Positions 9,203-18,646 of a stretch of DNA of 64,000 nt are shown here, piece by piece. Within the stretch, counting starts at the first letter, position 1; every line of letters begins with the position of its first letter. The position numbers were made by a program, and so were the translations under genes. The notes beneath the pieces are model-generated. The model had not been told where the DNA came from. It saw only the letters and a program-made list of their open reading frames with translations, and did no database searches. Origin of the DNA: Bacteroidia bacterium (GTDB lineage: Bacteria; Bacteroidota; Bacteroidia; J057). The stretch spans positions 1 to 64,000 of the forward strand of contig JAUIKF010000002.1 of the NCBI GenBank assembly GCA_030430575.1, read 5' to 3'.

Positions 9203-10189
9203 TCACTGTGGAATCTGCACCGTCTTTTTCGTTGCTGCCCCAAAAATGCCGTAGCCATTTTCGACATTAGTGTAGACAACTACAGATTCTGAGGGGAATA
9301 AACCGATGTCATCGATGTCGCTTCCCCGTTGAAGATTGACTTTGTCGATGTATTGATACCAATCTGCATTAGCAGATAAGGAGGTAATGATAAGCTCAGT
9401 GAATTCCATGTCAAAAATTTCATTAGGTGCGAGGTCCGAAGTTGGCAAATAACAGAGGAAGTCGATCGTACCAGAGGTTCCGTCAAATGTCTCATCTTTC
9501 CCATAACTCTCTAGTGCTTCATACCCCCCATCACCCGCTTCTTCAGCTACGCCTTCGACATAAATATCCATGGTGAAAATACTGTCAGGAATGCTGGGTT
9601 CAAAAGTATTCCGCACGGTAATTTGAAGATGATTGATTCGGTAGAAATTTTCTATCGCGGCGGGGTCATCAACGGTGATTCGTAGCAAAGATTGGTACTC
9701 TGCATAGCCATCACCATAAACCTTACGAAAAGCGTTTTGTGCCACTTCTGCTTGTGTGATTTTCATGGCTTTCGGCACCGTCGTCTCTGCTGTAACTGAC
9801 TCATAGTCAGGATGTGAGACCTTGATGCTATAGGTATGGTCGGCTTGGGCTAGGTGATTTCTGAGGACATATTTACCCAAGATGATTTCTCCACTTCCCC
9901 AAAAATCTTGCACGGTCGTATCCCTATAAGCCAGCTGCCCCAGTGATTGGCCATTGTCCAATATTTCTACTGTTGCATCGGTGAGTTGGATATTTTCTGA
10001 ATCCACGTCCTCTAATGGACCATAACTCCTTGATACATATACTTCAATAGAATCACCAGCACTTAGTCGTGCATTGACCACAATTTTGGGGTCATGAGGA
10101 GGAAGGGGAAGCTCGACGGATTTTTCGCAAGCTGATAGGAGTCCAAGAAGGACAATGAAAAGGCAGAAAAATTTATACATGAGTCGCAT
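9203..10189 (-). CDS. DUF4249 lipoprotein
   Basis: The 328-residue product has a lipoprotein signal ending in LLSAC (Cys21) and matches the DUF4249 pattern: PKIVVNARLSAGDSIEVYVSRS after the signal, alternating beta-rich segments, and a late A-D-W-Y-Q-Y segment. DUF4249 proteins are regularly encoded directly after a TonB-dependent receptor in Bacteroidota and are thought to be surface or periplasmic partners of it, much as here (69-base gap to the receptor). Substrate unknown. ATG codons at 10189 and 10180 are both possible. Confidence 0.85.
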   Translation of the reverse strand: MRLMYKFFCLFIVLLGLLSACEKSVELPLPPHDPKIVVNARLSAGDSIEVYVSRSYGPLEDVDSENIQLTDATVEILDNGQSLGQLAYRDTTVQDFWGSGEIILGKYVLRNHLAQADHTYSIKVSHPDYESVTAETTVPKAMKITQAEVAQNAFRKVYGDGYAEYQSLLRITVDDPAAIENFYRINHLQITVRNTFEPSIPDSIFTMDIYVEGVAEEAGDGGYEALESYGKDETFDGTSGTIDFLCYLPTSDLAPNEIFDMEFTELIITSLSANADWYQYIDKVNLQRGSDIDDIGLFPSESVVVYTNVENGYGIFGAATKKTVQIPQ

Positions 10190-10258
10190 GATTTTTTAAA
10201 TAAATAGGCACTGTTTTTTTATTCAACATTAGTCATTCAATCATTCAAAATTGTTTTC

Positions 10259-12712
10259 TCATTTTATCTTGAAACTATAACTGACAGAAGGAATGAACGG
10301 GAAAAGGGCAAGACGCCTTAGGACGGGTTTTCCACTACCTTCCCCTGTGAATACATTTCGGTCTCTTCCCAAGAAGTAGGTGTAGGGATTTTGGCGACCA
10401 TAAGCATTATAAATACTGATATTCCAGCTTCTTTCGCCCCATTTTGTTTCTTTATGAAAATTGATGCCTAGGTCCAGCCGATGATAGGATTCCATGCGAA
10501 AGCCATTGCGGCCATTTTCATACAACTGAATCCCGCTGCCAAACTGAAATCCCGCGAAGGTTCGTCCAAAGGATCCATTAGGGCTGAATTCGTTGGGGAA
10601 AATCACTTGACCATACCCCCCACTGGGCAAGGTAAGGGCATTTCCTGTACCATAAACCCAGGTCCCTGAAATACTGACTTTATCCGACAAGTCATGTGTT
10701 ACCACCACACTGATGTCATGTCTGCGGTCAAATTTGTAGGGAAAAGGCTGTCCTGCATTCAGGTTGTCAAATTGACGGTTGTTCCAAGAGAGGGTGTAGC
10801 CGATCCAGCCTGTGGTTTTTCCTTTCTTTTTTTGGAGTAAAAATTCTGCCCCATATGCTTCGCCGTGGCCTGAAGTCTCCACCAGCTCTTGCCAGTCCGC
10901 CCCAGCTACTCCTAGGAAGAAGTTGGTGCCTTCTTTGTAAGCAATCATTCCATCCATTTCCTTATAATACCCTTCTACACTCAGCTCAAATTGATCCCCA
11001 AAAACGGAGGAGGCTACCCCAAAAGCCGCTTGCCAAGACTGCTGAGGCGGGACCTTGTCTGTAGCAGGTACCCAAATATCGATGGGTAATCCCACAGTAG
11101 AATTCGTGAGGAGGTGAAGAAATTGGGTCATCTGGACATAAGATCCTTTCAAAGACACGCGATCTGTGAGCAAATAGCGGGCTGAGGCACGTGGCTGGAG
11201 GGAGAAATAGTCTTTCTTATTTACCCGATACATCACACCATGCACCCCTACATTCGCGCTAAAGCGATCCCCAATTCTAAAGTTGTTTTCGATATAAGCG
11301 GTAGCCTCGACAGATTTTTGTCGCTGAGCGGCAATGGTGGTATCAATGAGGCTCTGGTTGCTTTCTGCAATTCTGAATCCTAGGAGTCCTGGCGTGAATT
11401 GGTGATAGATACCTGAGATGCCAAATTTGATGTCATGATTTGGATTAGGGTAATAGTCAAAATCGAGTTTTGCCGCTAGGTCTTTAATTCCCGATTGATA
11501 GCCCAGGAAGGCCTCGGTACGGGTGATTTGCTGATTGTCTGTGAAAACGTCCAGTACATCGTTTTTGACGTGAAAACGGTAATTGGTGAAGGTCGTGGTT
11601 AAATTACTGAAAAGGCGATTTCCCCAAATGTGGTTCCATCTCAAGGCCGCCAGCTTATTTCCCCAAAGGGTGCGGTTCTTTACATCATATTCCCAATAGT
11701 TGTCATCCCCTGGTGCCCCATTTGCTTCGGCGACACTTACCCCCAAATTATCATCTCCTAAATAGCCACTCAGATAAAGTCGATCCTTGTCTGAAAAAAT
11801 ATAATTTACCTTCGCATTTAAATCATAGAAATAGTATCCAAAAGAGCCGATTCCGCCACTAGCTGCCTTGGAAAGCGGTCTGGTAAATAGGTCCAAATAA
11901 GTCCGCCTTCCTGACACAATAAAAGAGCTTTTTCCCTTGACAAGGGGACCTTGGATAGAAAGTTTAGAGGCGATATTGCTGATGCTTCCCTCTGCCTCAA
12001 ACTTGTTGAGGTTGCCTTCTTTCATGCGAATGTCAAGCACGGAAGACAGGCGCCCGCCATATCGAGCAGGGAAACCGCCTTTCACCAGCTTCACAGAACT
12101 GAGTGCGTCTGCATTAAAAACAGAGAAAAAGCCCCCCAAATGGCTCACATAGTAGAGTGGCACATCATCTAGCAGAATCAAGTTCTGGTCAGGACCGCCT
12201 CCCCGCACATACAGCCCTGTACTGCCTTCATTGCCCGATTGTACACCGGGAAGTAGTTGCACGGCTTTGATGACATCCACCTCCCCAAGCAAAGCTGGCA
12301 GTCGCTTGATCTGCTCGATGGGAATAGAGACTGTGCTCATCTCTGTACGTTCTTCAATTCGCTGCACATTCTCTGCAATGATTTCCACTTCATCTACCGC
12401 ATAATAGTCGAGATTTAGGGTAAGGACCGTGTCTTGGGTCAATTCAAAAGGAATCTTGACACTTTGATAGCCAGCATAGGCAGCGACGAGTTGGACAGAT
12501 CCTGCGTCTAATGTCAGGCTGAAAAAACCAAAATTATTGGTGAGGGCTCCTTGAGCGGTCAATTCGTCATAGACTTTGGCGCTGATGAGTTTCTCGCCAT
12601 TCTGAGCGTCGACCAGGTAACCACTGATGGTGTGCTTCTGGGCCAGGAGCTGTCCTCCCCAGCATCCCATGATGATCAGGGTGAGGAGGAAGCTTAGTTT
12701 GAGGAGTTTCAT
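10259..12712 (-). CDS. TonB-dependent receptor paired with DUF4249
   Basis: The 817-residue product has a signal peptide (about 24 residues ending LLAQ), a CarboxypepD-reg-like domain (about 25-110), a Plug domain with LLGEVDVIKAVQLLPGV and YVRGGGPDQN, and a barrel to the C-terminus. It belongs to the receptor class without a SusD partner that travels with DUF4249. It follows the LolA-like gene by 69 bases on the same strand and could be read through from the TetR-ABC run, though a promoter in that gap is equally possible. Confidence 0.9.
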   Translation of the reverse strand: MKLLKLSFLLTLIIMGCWGGQLLAQKHTISGYLVDAQNGEKLISAKVYDELTAQGALTNNFGFFSLTLDAGSVQLVAAYAGYQSVKIPFELTQDTVLTLNLDYYAVDEVEIIAENVQRIEERTEMSTVSIPIEQIKRLPALLGEVDVIKAVQLLPGVQSGNEGSTGLYVRGGGPDQNLILLDDVPLYYVSHLGGFFSVFNADALSSVKLVKGGFPARYGGRLSSVLDIRMKEGNLNKFEAEGSISNIASKLSIQGPLVKGKSSFIVSGRRTYLDLFTRPLSKAASGGIGSFGYYFYDLNAKVNYIFSDKDRLYLSGYLGDDNLGVSVAEANGAPGDDNYWEYDVKNRTLWGNKLAALRWNHIWGNRLFSNLTTTFTNYRFHVKNDVLDVFTDNQQITRTEAFLGYQSGIKDLAAKLDFDYYPNPNHDIKFGISGIYHQFTPGLLGFRIAESNQSLIDTTIAAQRQKSVEATAYIENNFRIGDRFSANVGVHGVMYRVNKKDYFSLQPRASARYLLTDRVSLKGSYVQMTQFLHLLTNSTVGLPIDIWVPATDKVPPQQSWQAAFGVASSVFGDQFELSVEGYYKEMDGMIAYKEGTNFFLGVAGADWQELVETSGHGEAYGAEFLLQKKKGKTTGWIGYTLSWNNRQFDNLNAGQPFPYKFDRRHDISVVVTHDLSDKVSISGTWVYGTGNALTLPSGGYGQVIFPNEFSPNGSFGRTFAGFQFGSGIQLYENGRNGFRMESYHRLDLGINFHKETKWGERSWNISIYNAYGRQNPYTYFLGRDRNVFTGEGSGKPVLRRLALFPFIPSVSYSFKIK

Positions 12713-12781
12713 AAAATAGAGGTAAGCATTTAGAAAAAATTCTCCCTAAGGACAATTTGGTGGATGCTTACCCCTATTTGG

Positions 12782-13540
12782 CTACTTTTTCAAAATGGCT
12801 TTGGTGAATGTGTGGGGAGGGATGTCTTGGTCAAAAGCCAGTTTGATGATTCGAAATTCTGTGCCTTTTCCGTCTTTGAGCATGTCCTTATAGGTCATCG
12901 TCATGGGATACCAGCGTTCATCGATCTGCTGAACATTGCTGAGGGTCATCCGTTTGAGCAATTGGCCACTTTTGGCGTACATCTCCTGTCTGAGCGGAAC
13001 AAAACGCTCCGCATCTACCCAAAGCTTTTGGGAGTGGTAGGCGATGTCATCTACCTTTGCAAGCAGTTCTACCACATAACACTTTCTATCGTCGATGATC
13101 TCCTCTCCGGTGCGATTGGCGTCATATACATCCAATAGCGTACGGTCGTCCATCATGTCTTCATAGGACATGTCGGAACCCATCACAGACTGGCGAAGCA
13201 TGTGCCCAGATATCTGAATGATGCGATCGGTCTGGGGCGTGTAAATCCACAGTTTTCCTTCAACTTTGAGCATCTTGGTGCCTGCCTCGCGGGCTGGGGA
13301 GAGGTATTCGGAGAAAGATTGTTGATTGCCCACAGACCAGGTCTTGGAGGTGACCGTGCGGTCCCGACGCTTGCCGTGAATGATCATTTCCGACTCAACG
13401 ACACGGTTCTCTGAGGACATATTCGCATCGACTTTCTCGATGATTTCTTCACCCGTCGGTTCAGTAATAGGTGCATAGGTGAAAGCAGTTGTTCCCATAA
13501 AAAGGAGAACAAGGATAAAGATATGCTTGATGGTTTTCAT
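12782..13540 (-). CDS. LolA-like outer-membrane lipoprotein-sorting protein (COG2834 type)
   Basis: The 252-residue product has a signal peptide (MKTIKHIFILVLLFMGTTAF) and the COG2834 pattern: EEIIEKVDANM near the N-terminus, a central strand TSKTWSVGNQQSFSEYLSP, KMLKVEGKLWIYTPQTDR, and GSDMSYEDM. Members carry hydrophobic ligands such as lipids or lipoproteins through the periplasm and are typically linked to MMPL or ABC exporters. Here it follows two ABC permeases by 34 bases, which strongly suggests it receives cargo from them. It is not the housekeeping LolA by context. Confidence 0.85.
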   Translation of the reverse strand: MKTIKHIFILVLLFMGTTAFTYAPITEPTGEEIIEKVDANMSSENRVVESEMIIHGKRRDRTVTSKTWSVGNQQSFSEYLSPAREAGTKMLKVEGKLWIYTPQTDRIIQISGHMLRQSVMGSDMSYEDMMDDRTLLDVYDANRTGEEIIDDRKCYVVELLAKVDDIAYHSQKLWVDAERFVPLRQEMYAKSGQLLKRMTLSNVQQIDERWYPMTMTYKDMLKDGKGTEFRIIKLAFDQDIPPHTFTKAILKK

Positions 13541-13574
13541 GGTATTTGGTAAGAAACAATTTTGAATGAATATA

Positions 13575-14849
13575 CTACACTTCTAATTCCTTAAATAGTT
13601 GGGCAGTTTGTCTCTTGTAAATGCCTATTCCTGATAATGCCGTGCCTAAGACCATGGAAAAGACCCCTGGAATAAAGCCAATCACGAAGGCGTCTGGGGT
13701 GACAATGGAACGGTATACTTGGGGCATCATCATAGATGAGCTTTTCATCAAGGAACTAAAATCAATGCCATTTTCTTGTAAATAAAAGGCAACGGATATT
13801 CCTAAAGCTGTCCCTACGATAGACCCGATAATGCCGATCAGAATCGCTTCATAAATCATGGTTTTATAGATATGCTTTTTTTCTTCTCCCAATGCTAACC
13901 GCAATCCAAACTCCGCATATCGTCGCAGCCCGCCTAGCAATCCCGTATTCCACAGCACAATAGACATCATTAGGATAAAGACAGAGACGAGGATGCTGCG
14001 CATGTTTTCGCTCATATCGATCATTGACATCAAGAGCCCTTGCTCTTTGAGGCGTTGCATGGTTGGCGCGTATTCGTCCTCGGGGTCTGCATGTTTAGCA
14101 TTAAAAGCAGCGGTCATTTCGAGGGCCTTTTTATCATGGTATACATTGTCTCCAAAATATCCCAAGACCTCTGCTGCCGCATCTTCCATATCTAGCGCCT
14201 GCTGCGCATCGGCTAGATCTACGATGATCGCTCCGCGGTCAAGTACCGTCGATCCAAAAGACAAGGTGCCTACCACCTTGAAGTTTTTGAAAGCCATGCC
14301 GCCGTCCATTGTGGATCCAAAGAGGAGGACTTCGTCATTGAGGTTGACATGGAGTTTTTTGGCAAAATCCTCACTCAAAAGTGCTTCGCCCGGCGCATTA
14401 GGAATCCTTCCCTGCTGCAGAGATTTTTCCATGTTCATCCGTTCTGGTTCCTTGGTATTTGGAGAGAGGAGGTCTACTGCTTGCCCAAATGCTGGGCCTT
14501 GGGCTTTGGTCTCTCCATTGGCATCGGGCACATCGATCAAGCCCCCAAAATTGATGCGCTGGACCCACTCCATATCGGGATAGTCTGCTTCGAGGGTTGA
14601 AATCAACTCTTCTACCCCGATGAGTGCGAGGTCATTGGGCCGCTGGGCTGCGTTCTCTGCATAGGCTTTTGTCATCACTTTGACATGCCCTGTCGTAAAA
14701 TTGGCATTCATGTCAATGGCATCACTGAATATGCCCTTCATCCAGGTCGACAATAGCACCGTGAGAAAGACCCCAATAGCAATCACGACAATCGGCAGAA
14801 CACTGCGGCTCCGATCGCGAAGTATGCCTTTTAATAAAAATGAAATCAT
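13575..14849 (-). CDS. ABC transporter permease, FtsX/LolC-MacB type
   Basis: The 424-residue product has one membrane segment at the N-terminus (about 15-37), a large periplasmic domain, then three membrane segments in the last 150 residues, the classical MacB/LolC/FtsX topology. MacB_PCD-like and FtsX domains are inferred from this layout and from the GLRRYAEFGLRLALGEEK coupling segment at about 308-325. It is 29 bases downstream of a second permease, so the two probably form a heterodimer served by the ATPase further upstream. Such transporters extract lipoproteins or lipids rather than pumping across the inner membrane. Confidence 0.85.
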   Translation of the reverse strand: MISFLLKGILRDRSRSVLPIVVIAIGVFLTVLLSTWMKGIFSDAIDMNANFTTGHVKVMTKAYAENAAQRPNDLALIGVEELISTLEADYPDMEWVQRINFGGLIDVPDANGETKAQGPAFGQAVDLLSPNTKEPERMNMEKSLQQGRIPNAPGEALLSEDFAKKLHVNLNDEVLLFGSTMDGGMAFKNFKVVGTLSFGSTVLDRGAIIVDLADAQQALDMEDAAAEVLGYFGDNVYHDKKALEMTAAFNAKHADPEDEYAPTMQRLKEQGLLMSMIDMSENMRSILVSVFILMMSIVLWNTGLLGGLRRYAEFGLRLALGEEKKHIYKTMIYEAILIGIIGSIVGTALGISVAFYLQENGIDFSSLMKSSSMMMPQVYRSIVTPDAFVIGFIPGVFSMVLGTALSGIGIYKRQTAQLFKELEV

Positions 14850-14878
14850 TAGATTTTGTGGTTTGAATTAAGGTTGAC

Positions 14879-16048
14879 TCACTGAATTTTGCCCTTCAAC
14901 GCTTCTGTTGGTTTCATTCGGGCGATTTTCCTTGCAGGCATGTAACTGACGATCGTAGCGGAAAGCACGACCAAAAGAATCGTGCCTACAACCAGGCCTA
15001 GGCCATATACAGGAATGATTTCACTTGAAATGGGAAGGCCTGCGCTGTCTGTACCTGCAGGCATCGGAATGCCTACTTTATTCAGATAGATAAATAGGGG
15101 AATGCCATACAACGCACCTAGCGCTGCGGCGAATAAGCTATGCGCACCACCTTCTATGGTGAATAATTTCACGACCTGTCCACGTGTCATTCCTAGAGCA
15201 ACGTAGGTCCCAATCTCCTTTTGGCGACGAAATATCGAAAGAACCTGTGTGTCAAAAATCGCCAACAGGGCGATACCCAACAATAAAAGATACATAATGG
15301 CGGCACTGCCTTTTTTGGTCTCAATGATTGCACGCATATCAGCTAACAGAAATCCAATGCTTTTGAATTCCCAATTGGCGTCTGCCACAGGCTGATAATC
15401 ATCGCCTACAACAAGAAGGGTCGCCTCGTCTGTCATTCCTGTCATTTCCTGAAGAGACGCTAAGGGAATCCAGACCTGACCGGCATCAATACTGGGAACA
15501 TTGTTTTCAAATACCTTAGTAATGAGAATTTCCTGAGCATCGAATGTACCATTCTTATCGCGCCACCGCAGCAGAACCCTATCTCCTTGTTTGAGTTTGG
15601 TCGCTTCCGACATGCGCCTGCCGATGATCGCAGGGGTCGTCTCCCCTTCGTCCGACAATTCTGCCGTTGGCAGGTCCAGGAGTTGTTGGTCTGTCGGAAT
15701 TCCTTTCAGCAGGATATTTTGCATCCGCCCTTGTGGATAGACAGAAGCTTGTGTGATCAGGATGGGAACGACATCCCCTTTGGTCGCCTGATTTTTTAAC
15801 TCAGGCGGAATCACCGCATGAGCGTCTATCAAGCTATAAGGATCATAGGGATCATAGTCTTTTTCCCATATCTGCCCTTGGCCGATCTCCCAAGCAATCG
15901 TATCCGTCTCTGCCTGTTTATTCCACCCATCGATCATGCTGTTATAAAAAATGATCATTACAAATGAGAGAGACAACACAAATACATTGAGCCAGGTTTT
16001 GAGGCCTGCACCGATGAGGTTTTTTACAGCTATTTTAAAGGATAACAT
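14879..16048 (-). CDS. ABC transporter permease, FtsX/LolC-MacB type (second subunit)
   Basis: From ATG 16046-16048 the product has 389 residues; the frame extends to a TTG at 16054, two codons earlier. It has an N-terminal membrane segment (about 18-40), a periplasmic domain, and three C-terminal segments. The IFRRQKEIGTYVALGMTRGQ stretch is the hallmark FtsX coupling helix that touches the ATPase. It ends in PARKIARMKPTEALKGKIQ, also typical. It lies 15 bases from the ATPase stop at 16064 and 29 from the next permease, so the run is very likely one operon. Confidence 0.88.
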   Translation of the reverse strand: MLSFKIAVKNLIGAGLKTWLNVFVLSLSFVMIIFYNSMIDGWNKQAETDTIAWEIGQGQIWEKDYDPYDPYSLIDAHAVIPPELKNQATKGDVVPILITQASVYPQGRMQNILLKGIPTDQQLLDLPTAELSDEGETTPAIIGRRMSEATKLKQGDRVLLRWRDKNGTFDAQEILITKVFENNVPSIDAGQVWIPLASLQEMTGMTDEATLLVVGDDYQPVADANWEFKSIGFLLADMRAIIETKKGSAAIMYLLLLGIALLAIFDTQVLSIFRRQKEIGTYVALGMTRGQVVKLFTIEGGAHSLFAAALGALYGIPLFIYLNKVGIPMPAGTDSAGLPISSEIIPVYGLGLVVGTILLVVLSATIVSYMPARKIARMKPTEALKGKIQ

Positions 16049-16063
16049 AAGCAAAAATTAGGG

Positions 16064-16771
16064 TTATAATGCAGCCGCAGCTTTTTCCACATCGCTGACC
16101 ACCTTGCCATCCTCAAGAGAAATAATTCGGTCTAGGTACTGCATGACTTTTTCGTCATGGGTAGAGAAAATGAAAGTGGTCTTCAATTCTCTATTGAGGG
16201 CTTTCATTGTTTTCAGGATTTGATGAGAATTTTGGGCATCCAAGTTCGCAGACGGCTCATCTGCCAGGAGGATTTTGGGCCGCTTGACCATTGCCCTGGC
16301 AATCGCTACACGCTGTCCTTCTCCGCCAGAAAGCATGGCGGGTTTAGAGGTCATTTTATCCGTCAGTCCTACCCATTCCAGGGCATCGAGGACGGCCTTT
16401 TTTCGTTCTGATGCTGAGCGGTTCTGGAGCAATAGGGCAAATTCGACATTCTCGAAGACCGTGTAGACAGGCAAGAGGTTGTAGGATTGGAAAATGAAGC
16501 CAATGTGCTGATTGCGTAGCAAGGCGGATGCCTTGTGACTGAGGGTAGAAATATCCTGCCCCATGACGGTGGCCGTTCCTTCAGAAGGCGTATCGAGGGA
16601 TCCGATGATATTGAGCAAGGTCGTTTTGCCCGACCCACTGGGCCCTACTAATCCGGCAAATTCACCTTCCCCAAATTCTAGGTTGATATCATTCAGCGCA
16701 GTGAATTCTCCTTTCCCAACCGGAAACCGTTTGGTCATGTGCTGAATAGAGATAATCGAAGCATGATTCAT
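16064..16771 (-). CDS. ABC transporter ATPase, LolD/MacB type
   Basis: The 235-residue product carries Walker A GPSGSGKT at 43-50, Q-loop Gln95, signature LSGGE at 147-151 (Glu replaces the usual Gln), Walker B ILLADEP at 167-173 with catalytic Glu172, and the H-loop in FSTHD. Length and sequence fit the LolD/MacB/YknY branch that powers FtsX-type permeases. It sits between the outer-membrane barrel gene and the two permeases. With the LolA-like protein it forms a likely envelope export module. Confidence 0.93.
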   Translation of the reverse strand: MNHASIISIQHMTKRFPVGKGEFTALNDINLEFGEGEFAGLVGPSGSGKTTLLNIIGSLDTPSEGTATVMGQDISTLSHKASALLRNQHIGFIFQSYNLLPVYTVFENVEFALLLQNRSASERKKAVLDALEWVGLTDKMTSKPAMLSGGEGQRVAIARAMVKRPKILLADEPSANLDAQNSHQILKTMKALNRELKTTFIFSTHDEKVMQYLDRIISLEDGKVVSDVEKAAAAL

Positions 16772-16788
16772 ATCGAATGGAATTGATG

Positions 16789-17952
16789 TTAATGATTAAA
16801 AACGGCGAGAAACTGTATGCCCTTGCCGCCAAAGAGGTTTTCTATATTCTGTTGTTGGGGTAATTGGCTGTTTTGGGGATTCCAAAACCCGATGACATTC
16901 AGGCTCCAATTCGCAAAAGAATGGCGATATTGGAGGAAATTGTAGAGAGCATCATTGGTCCAGTCGTAATAAAAGATCGCAGACATATTATCAAAAAGGC
17001 CTAAAGGATAGGAGCTAGAGACAGCCGTTAAGGTGCCTGTGTTTTCAAAAACAAAAGGGTCTTCATGTGCTGCAACCACCAGTTGCTCTGCAATCACAGT
17101 CAGGCCGTTTCCTATGCCTAAGGTATAATCCATGCCAAGGTTGAGCATATGCTGATTGGTAAGGAGACCGAGGTCTCTAGTCTTATGAATCCACGTGGCT
17201 TCTACCCAGATCCCTACTTTGACATCCCACTTTCCATCTATTCCGAATCGGTGTTCGGGCGAATTGTCAAGGGTGAACATGTTTAGTTCCGAAATGTCTG
17301 CTTCGCGGTGGTGGTAGGTGAAAGCGGCTTCGCCTTTGGGAGTCGGGAACTGAATTCGCCCCCCAAATTCGGGTACTTTACTATTAGAAGGTACCCTGTC
17401 AAATCCACGGCGGTTTTTATTACCATACAGTCCCCACACCCAGATATTGGTATTATTGAGGAAATAATAGCGCCCTAACACGCCCCAGACCCCGTCTGTC
17501 AGTTGCAAGGGGTCGCGCGGGTCTATTTGGTCAAACCACATCAAGGGCCTGAGGATCGAAGCCGATCCAAAATTGATTTTTTGCAAGCCAATTCGAAGTT
17601 CGGATTGGGCCTTGGAATACCGAACCCATGCACGGTAAGGACGGATGTCGCCAGCGGTGACAGCGGTGTCAAATGGGTGAACCCCCATCGTCCCAAAGAT
17701 ATTGGCAGAGGCTTCCAAGTCTATAAGCCTGTGCTTGGGCAATTTTTTCTCTAAACTGACTTGGGGCATATAGCGTGCACCACTGTAGAGAGAGAGTTGA
17801 TTGTCAGGATTGTAGAGGGTAAAAGCAGATGCCTGTCCCTCGATACGCCATTTGAGTTTGGTAGAGTCAGTGGCAGCGTCTGACTGGCTATATGCCAACT
17901 GACCAAATGCCATCAGGCAAACCAGACAAAATATGGCGCTAGTGGTTTTCAT
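16789..17952 (-). CDS. Predicted outer-membrane beta-barrel protein in the TetR-ABC operon
   Basis: The 387-residue product has a signal peptide (about 23 residues ending LAYSQ) and long stretches of alternating hydrophobic residues with many aromatics (for example RYYFLNNTNIWVWGLYG), ending in QFLAVFNH, as expected of an outer-membrane barrel. I do not recognise a named family. Its start overlaps the TetR stop by 14 bases and the ATPase follows after 17 bases, so it is translationally tied to both. It could be the outer-membrane exit or acceptor of the ABC/LolA-like system; this is inference from context. Confidence 0.7.
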   Translation of the reverse strand: MKTTSAIFCLVCLMAFGQLAYSQSDAATDSTKLKWRIEGQASAFTLYNPDNQLSLYSGARYMPQVSLEKKLPKHRLIDLEASANIFGTMGVHPFDTAVTAGDIRPYRAWVRYSKAQSELRIGLQKINFGSASILRPLMWFDQIDPRDPLQLTDGVWGVLGRYYFLNNTNIWVWGLYGNKNRRGFDRVPSNSKVPEFGGRIQFPTPKGEAAFTYHHREADISELNMFTLDNSPEHRFGIDGKWDVKVGIWVEATWIHKTRDLGLLTNQHMLNLGMDYTLGIGNGLTVIAEQLVVAAHEDPFVFENTGTLTAVSSSYPLGLFDNMSAIFYYDWTNDALYNFLQYRHSFANWSLNVIGFWNPQNSQLPQQQNIENLFGGKGIQFLAVFNH

Positions 17953-18529
17953 GATGGATGCCTAAGCCGTAAAAGAAAAATTTGGTGATTTCCATGATCA
18001 ACTCTTGCTCATTTTCATAAAGTTGGATGAGTTGCTCATCTGCTGCCATTTCAGCCATTTTGCCTAGAAAATAGGCAATCATTTCTGGTTTTATTCCCGC
18101 CCTGATCTCTCCGTTGCTAGCTGCTTGGGCAAAATCCTGAAGCACTTCATTCAAATACTCTTTTTGCTTTTCTTCCAGGATCAAATGAAGCCCCAATTGC
18201 TGATCTTTATAAATATCTTTTACAAATTCACTGCTGATATCTTCCGTATTTTCTAGCTTCAGTTGAATCATTTGTTCAACCTTCTGGGCAAAAGAAATCG
18301 ACTGCTGCATGATATTGCGGTAATCCTGAATGCCTTCTTCAAACTTTCTCTGTAAAAACGCCTCAGCAATGCCCTTTTTATTCGAAAAGTATTTATAAAA
18401 AGTCATTTTGCTAACCCCGGCTTCTTGGCATATTTCAGCTACCGTAACACGCTTCACACCAAACTTCATAAAGAGTTTTCCGGCAGTGTCTACCAGTTGT
18501 TGTTGCTTGGTGGGGGGATCAACCATCAT
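17939..18529 (-). CDS. TetR/AcrR family transcriptional regulator
   Basis: The 196-residue product has the TetR N-terminal helix-turn-helix (about 12-58; RVTVAEICQEAGVSKMTFYK followed by YFSNKKGI) and a helical ligand-binding C-domain without a recognised ligand. It is the first gene of the minus-strand run and its end overlaps the next gene, so it probably represses its own operon for lipid or lipoprotein export. A 9-bp inverted repeat lies in the divergent promoter region just upstream. Confidence 0.92.
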   Translation of the reverse strand: MMVDPPTKQQQLVDTAGKLFMKFGVKRVTVAEICQEAGVSKMTFYKYFSNKKGIAEAFLQRKFEEGIQDYRNIMQQSISFAQKVEQMIQLKLENTEDISSEFVKDIYKDQQLGLHLILEEKQKEYLNEVLQDFAQAASNGEIRAGIKPEMIAYFLGKMAEMAADEQLIQLYENEQELIMEITKFFFYGLGIHHENH

Positions 18530-18557
18530 TTTTATTGTATACTAATTTCTTTTTTGT

Positions 18558-18591
18558 TTACGATTTTGGTTTATTTTGACATAAATCGTAA
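18558..18591. promoter_or_regulatory. Candidate TetR operator (inverted repeat)
   Basis: Perfect arms TTACGATTT (18558-18566) and AAATCGTAA (18583-18591) are separated by 16 bases, in the 117-base gap between the divergent TetR gene and the amidase gene. Location and symmetry suit autoregulation, though the spacer is long for one dimer and two dimers or an unrelated structure are possible. Confidence 0.35.
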
Positions 18592-18646
18592 GATATTGAT
18601 TGTTTCATACGCAAGAAAAGAAAAAGGGTTTTTGTACTTTTAGGGA

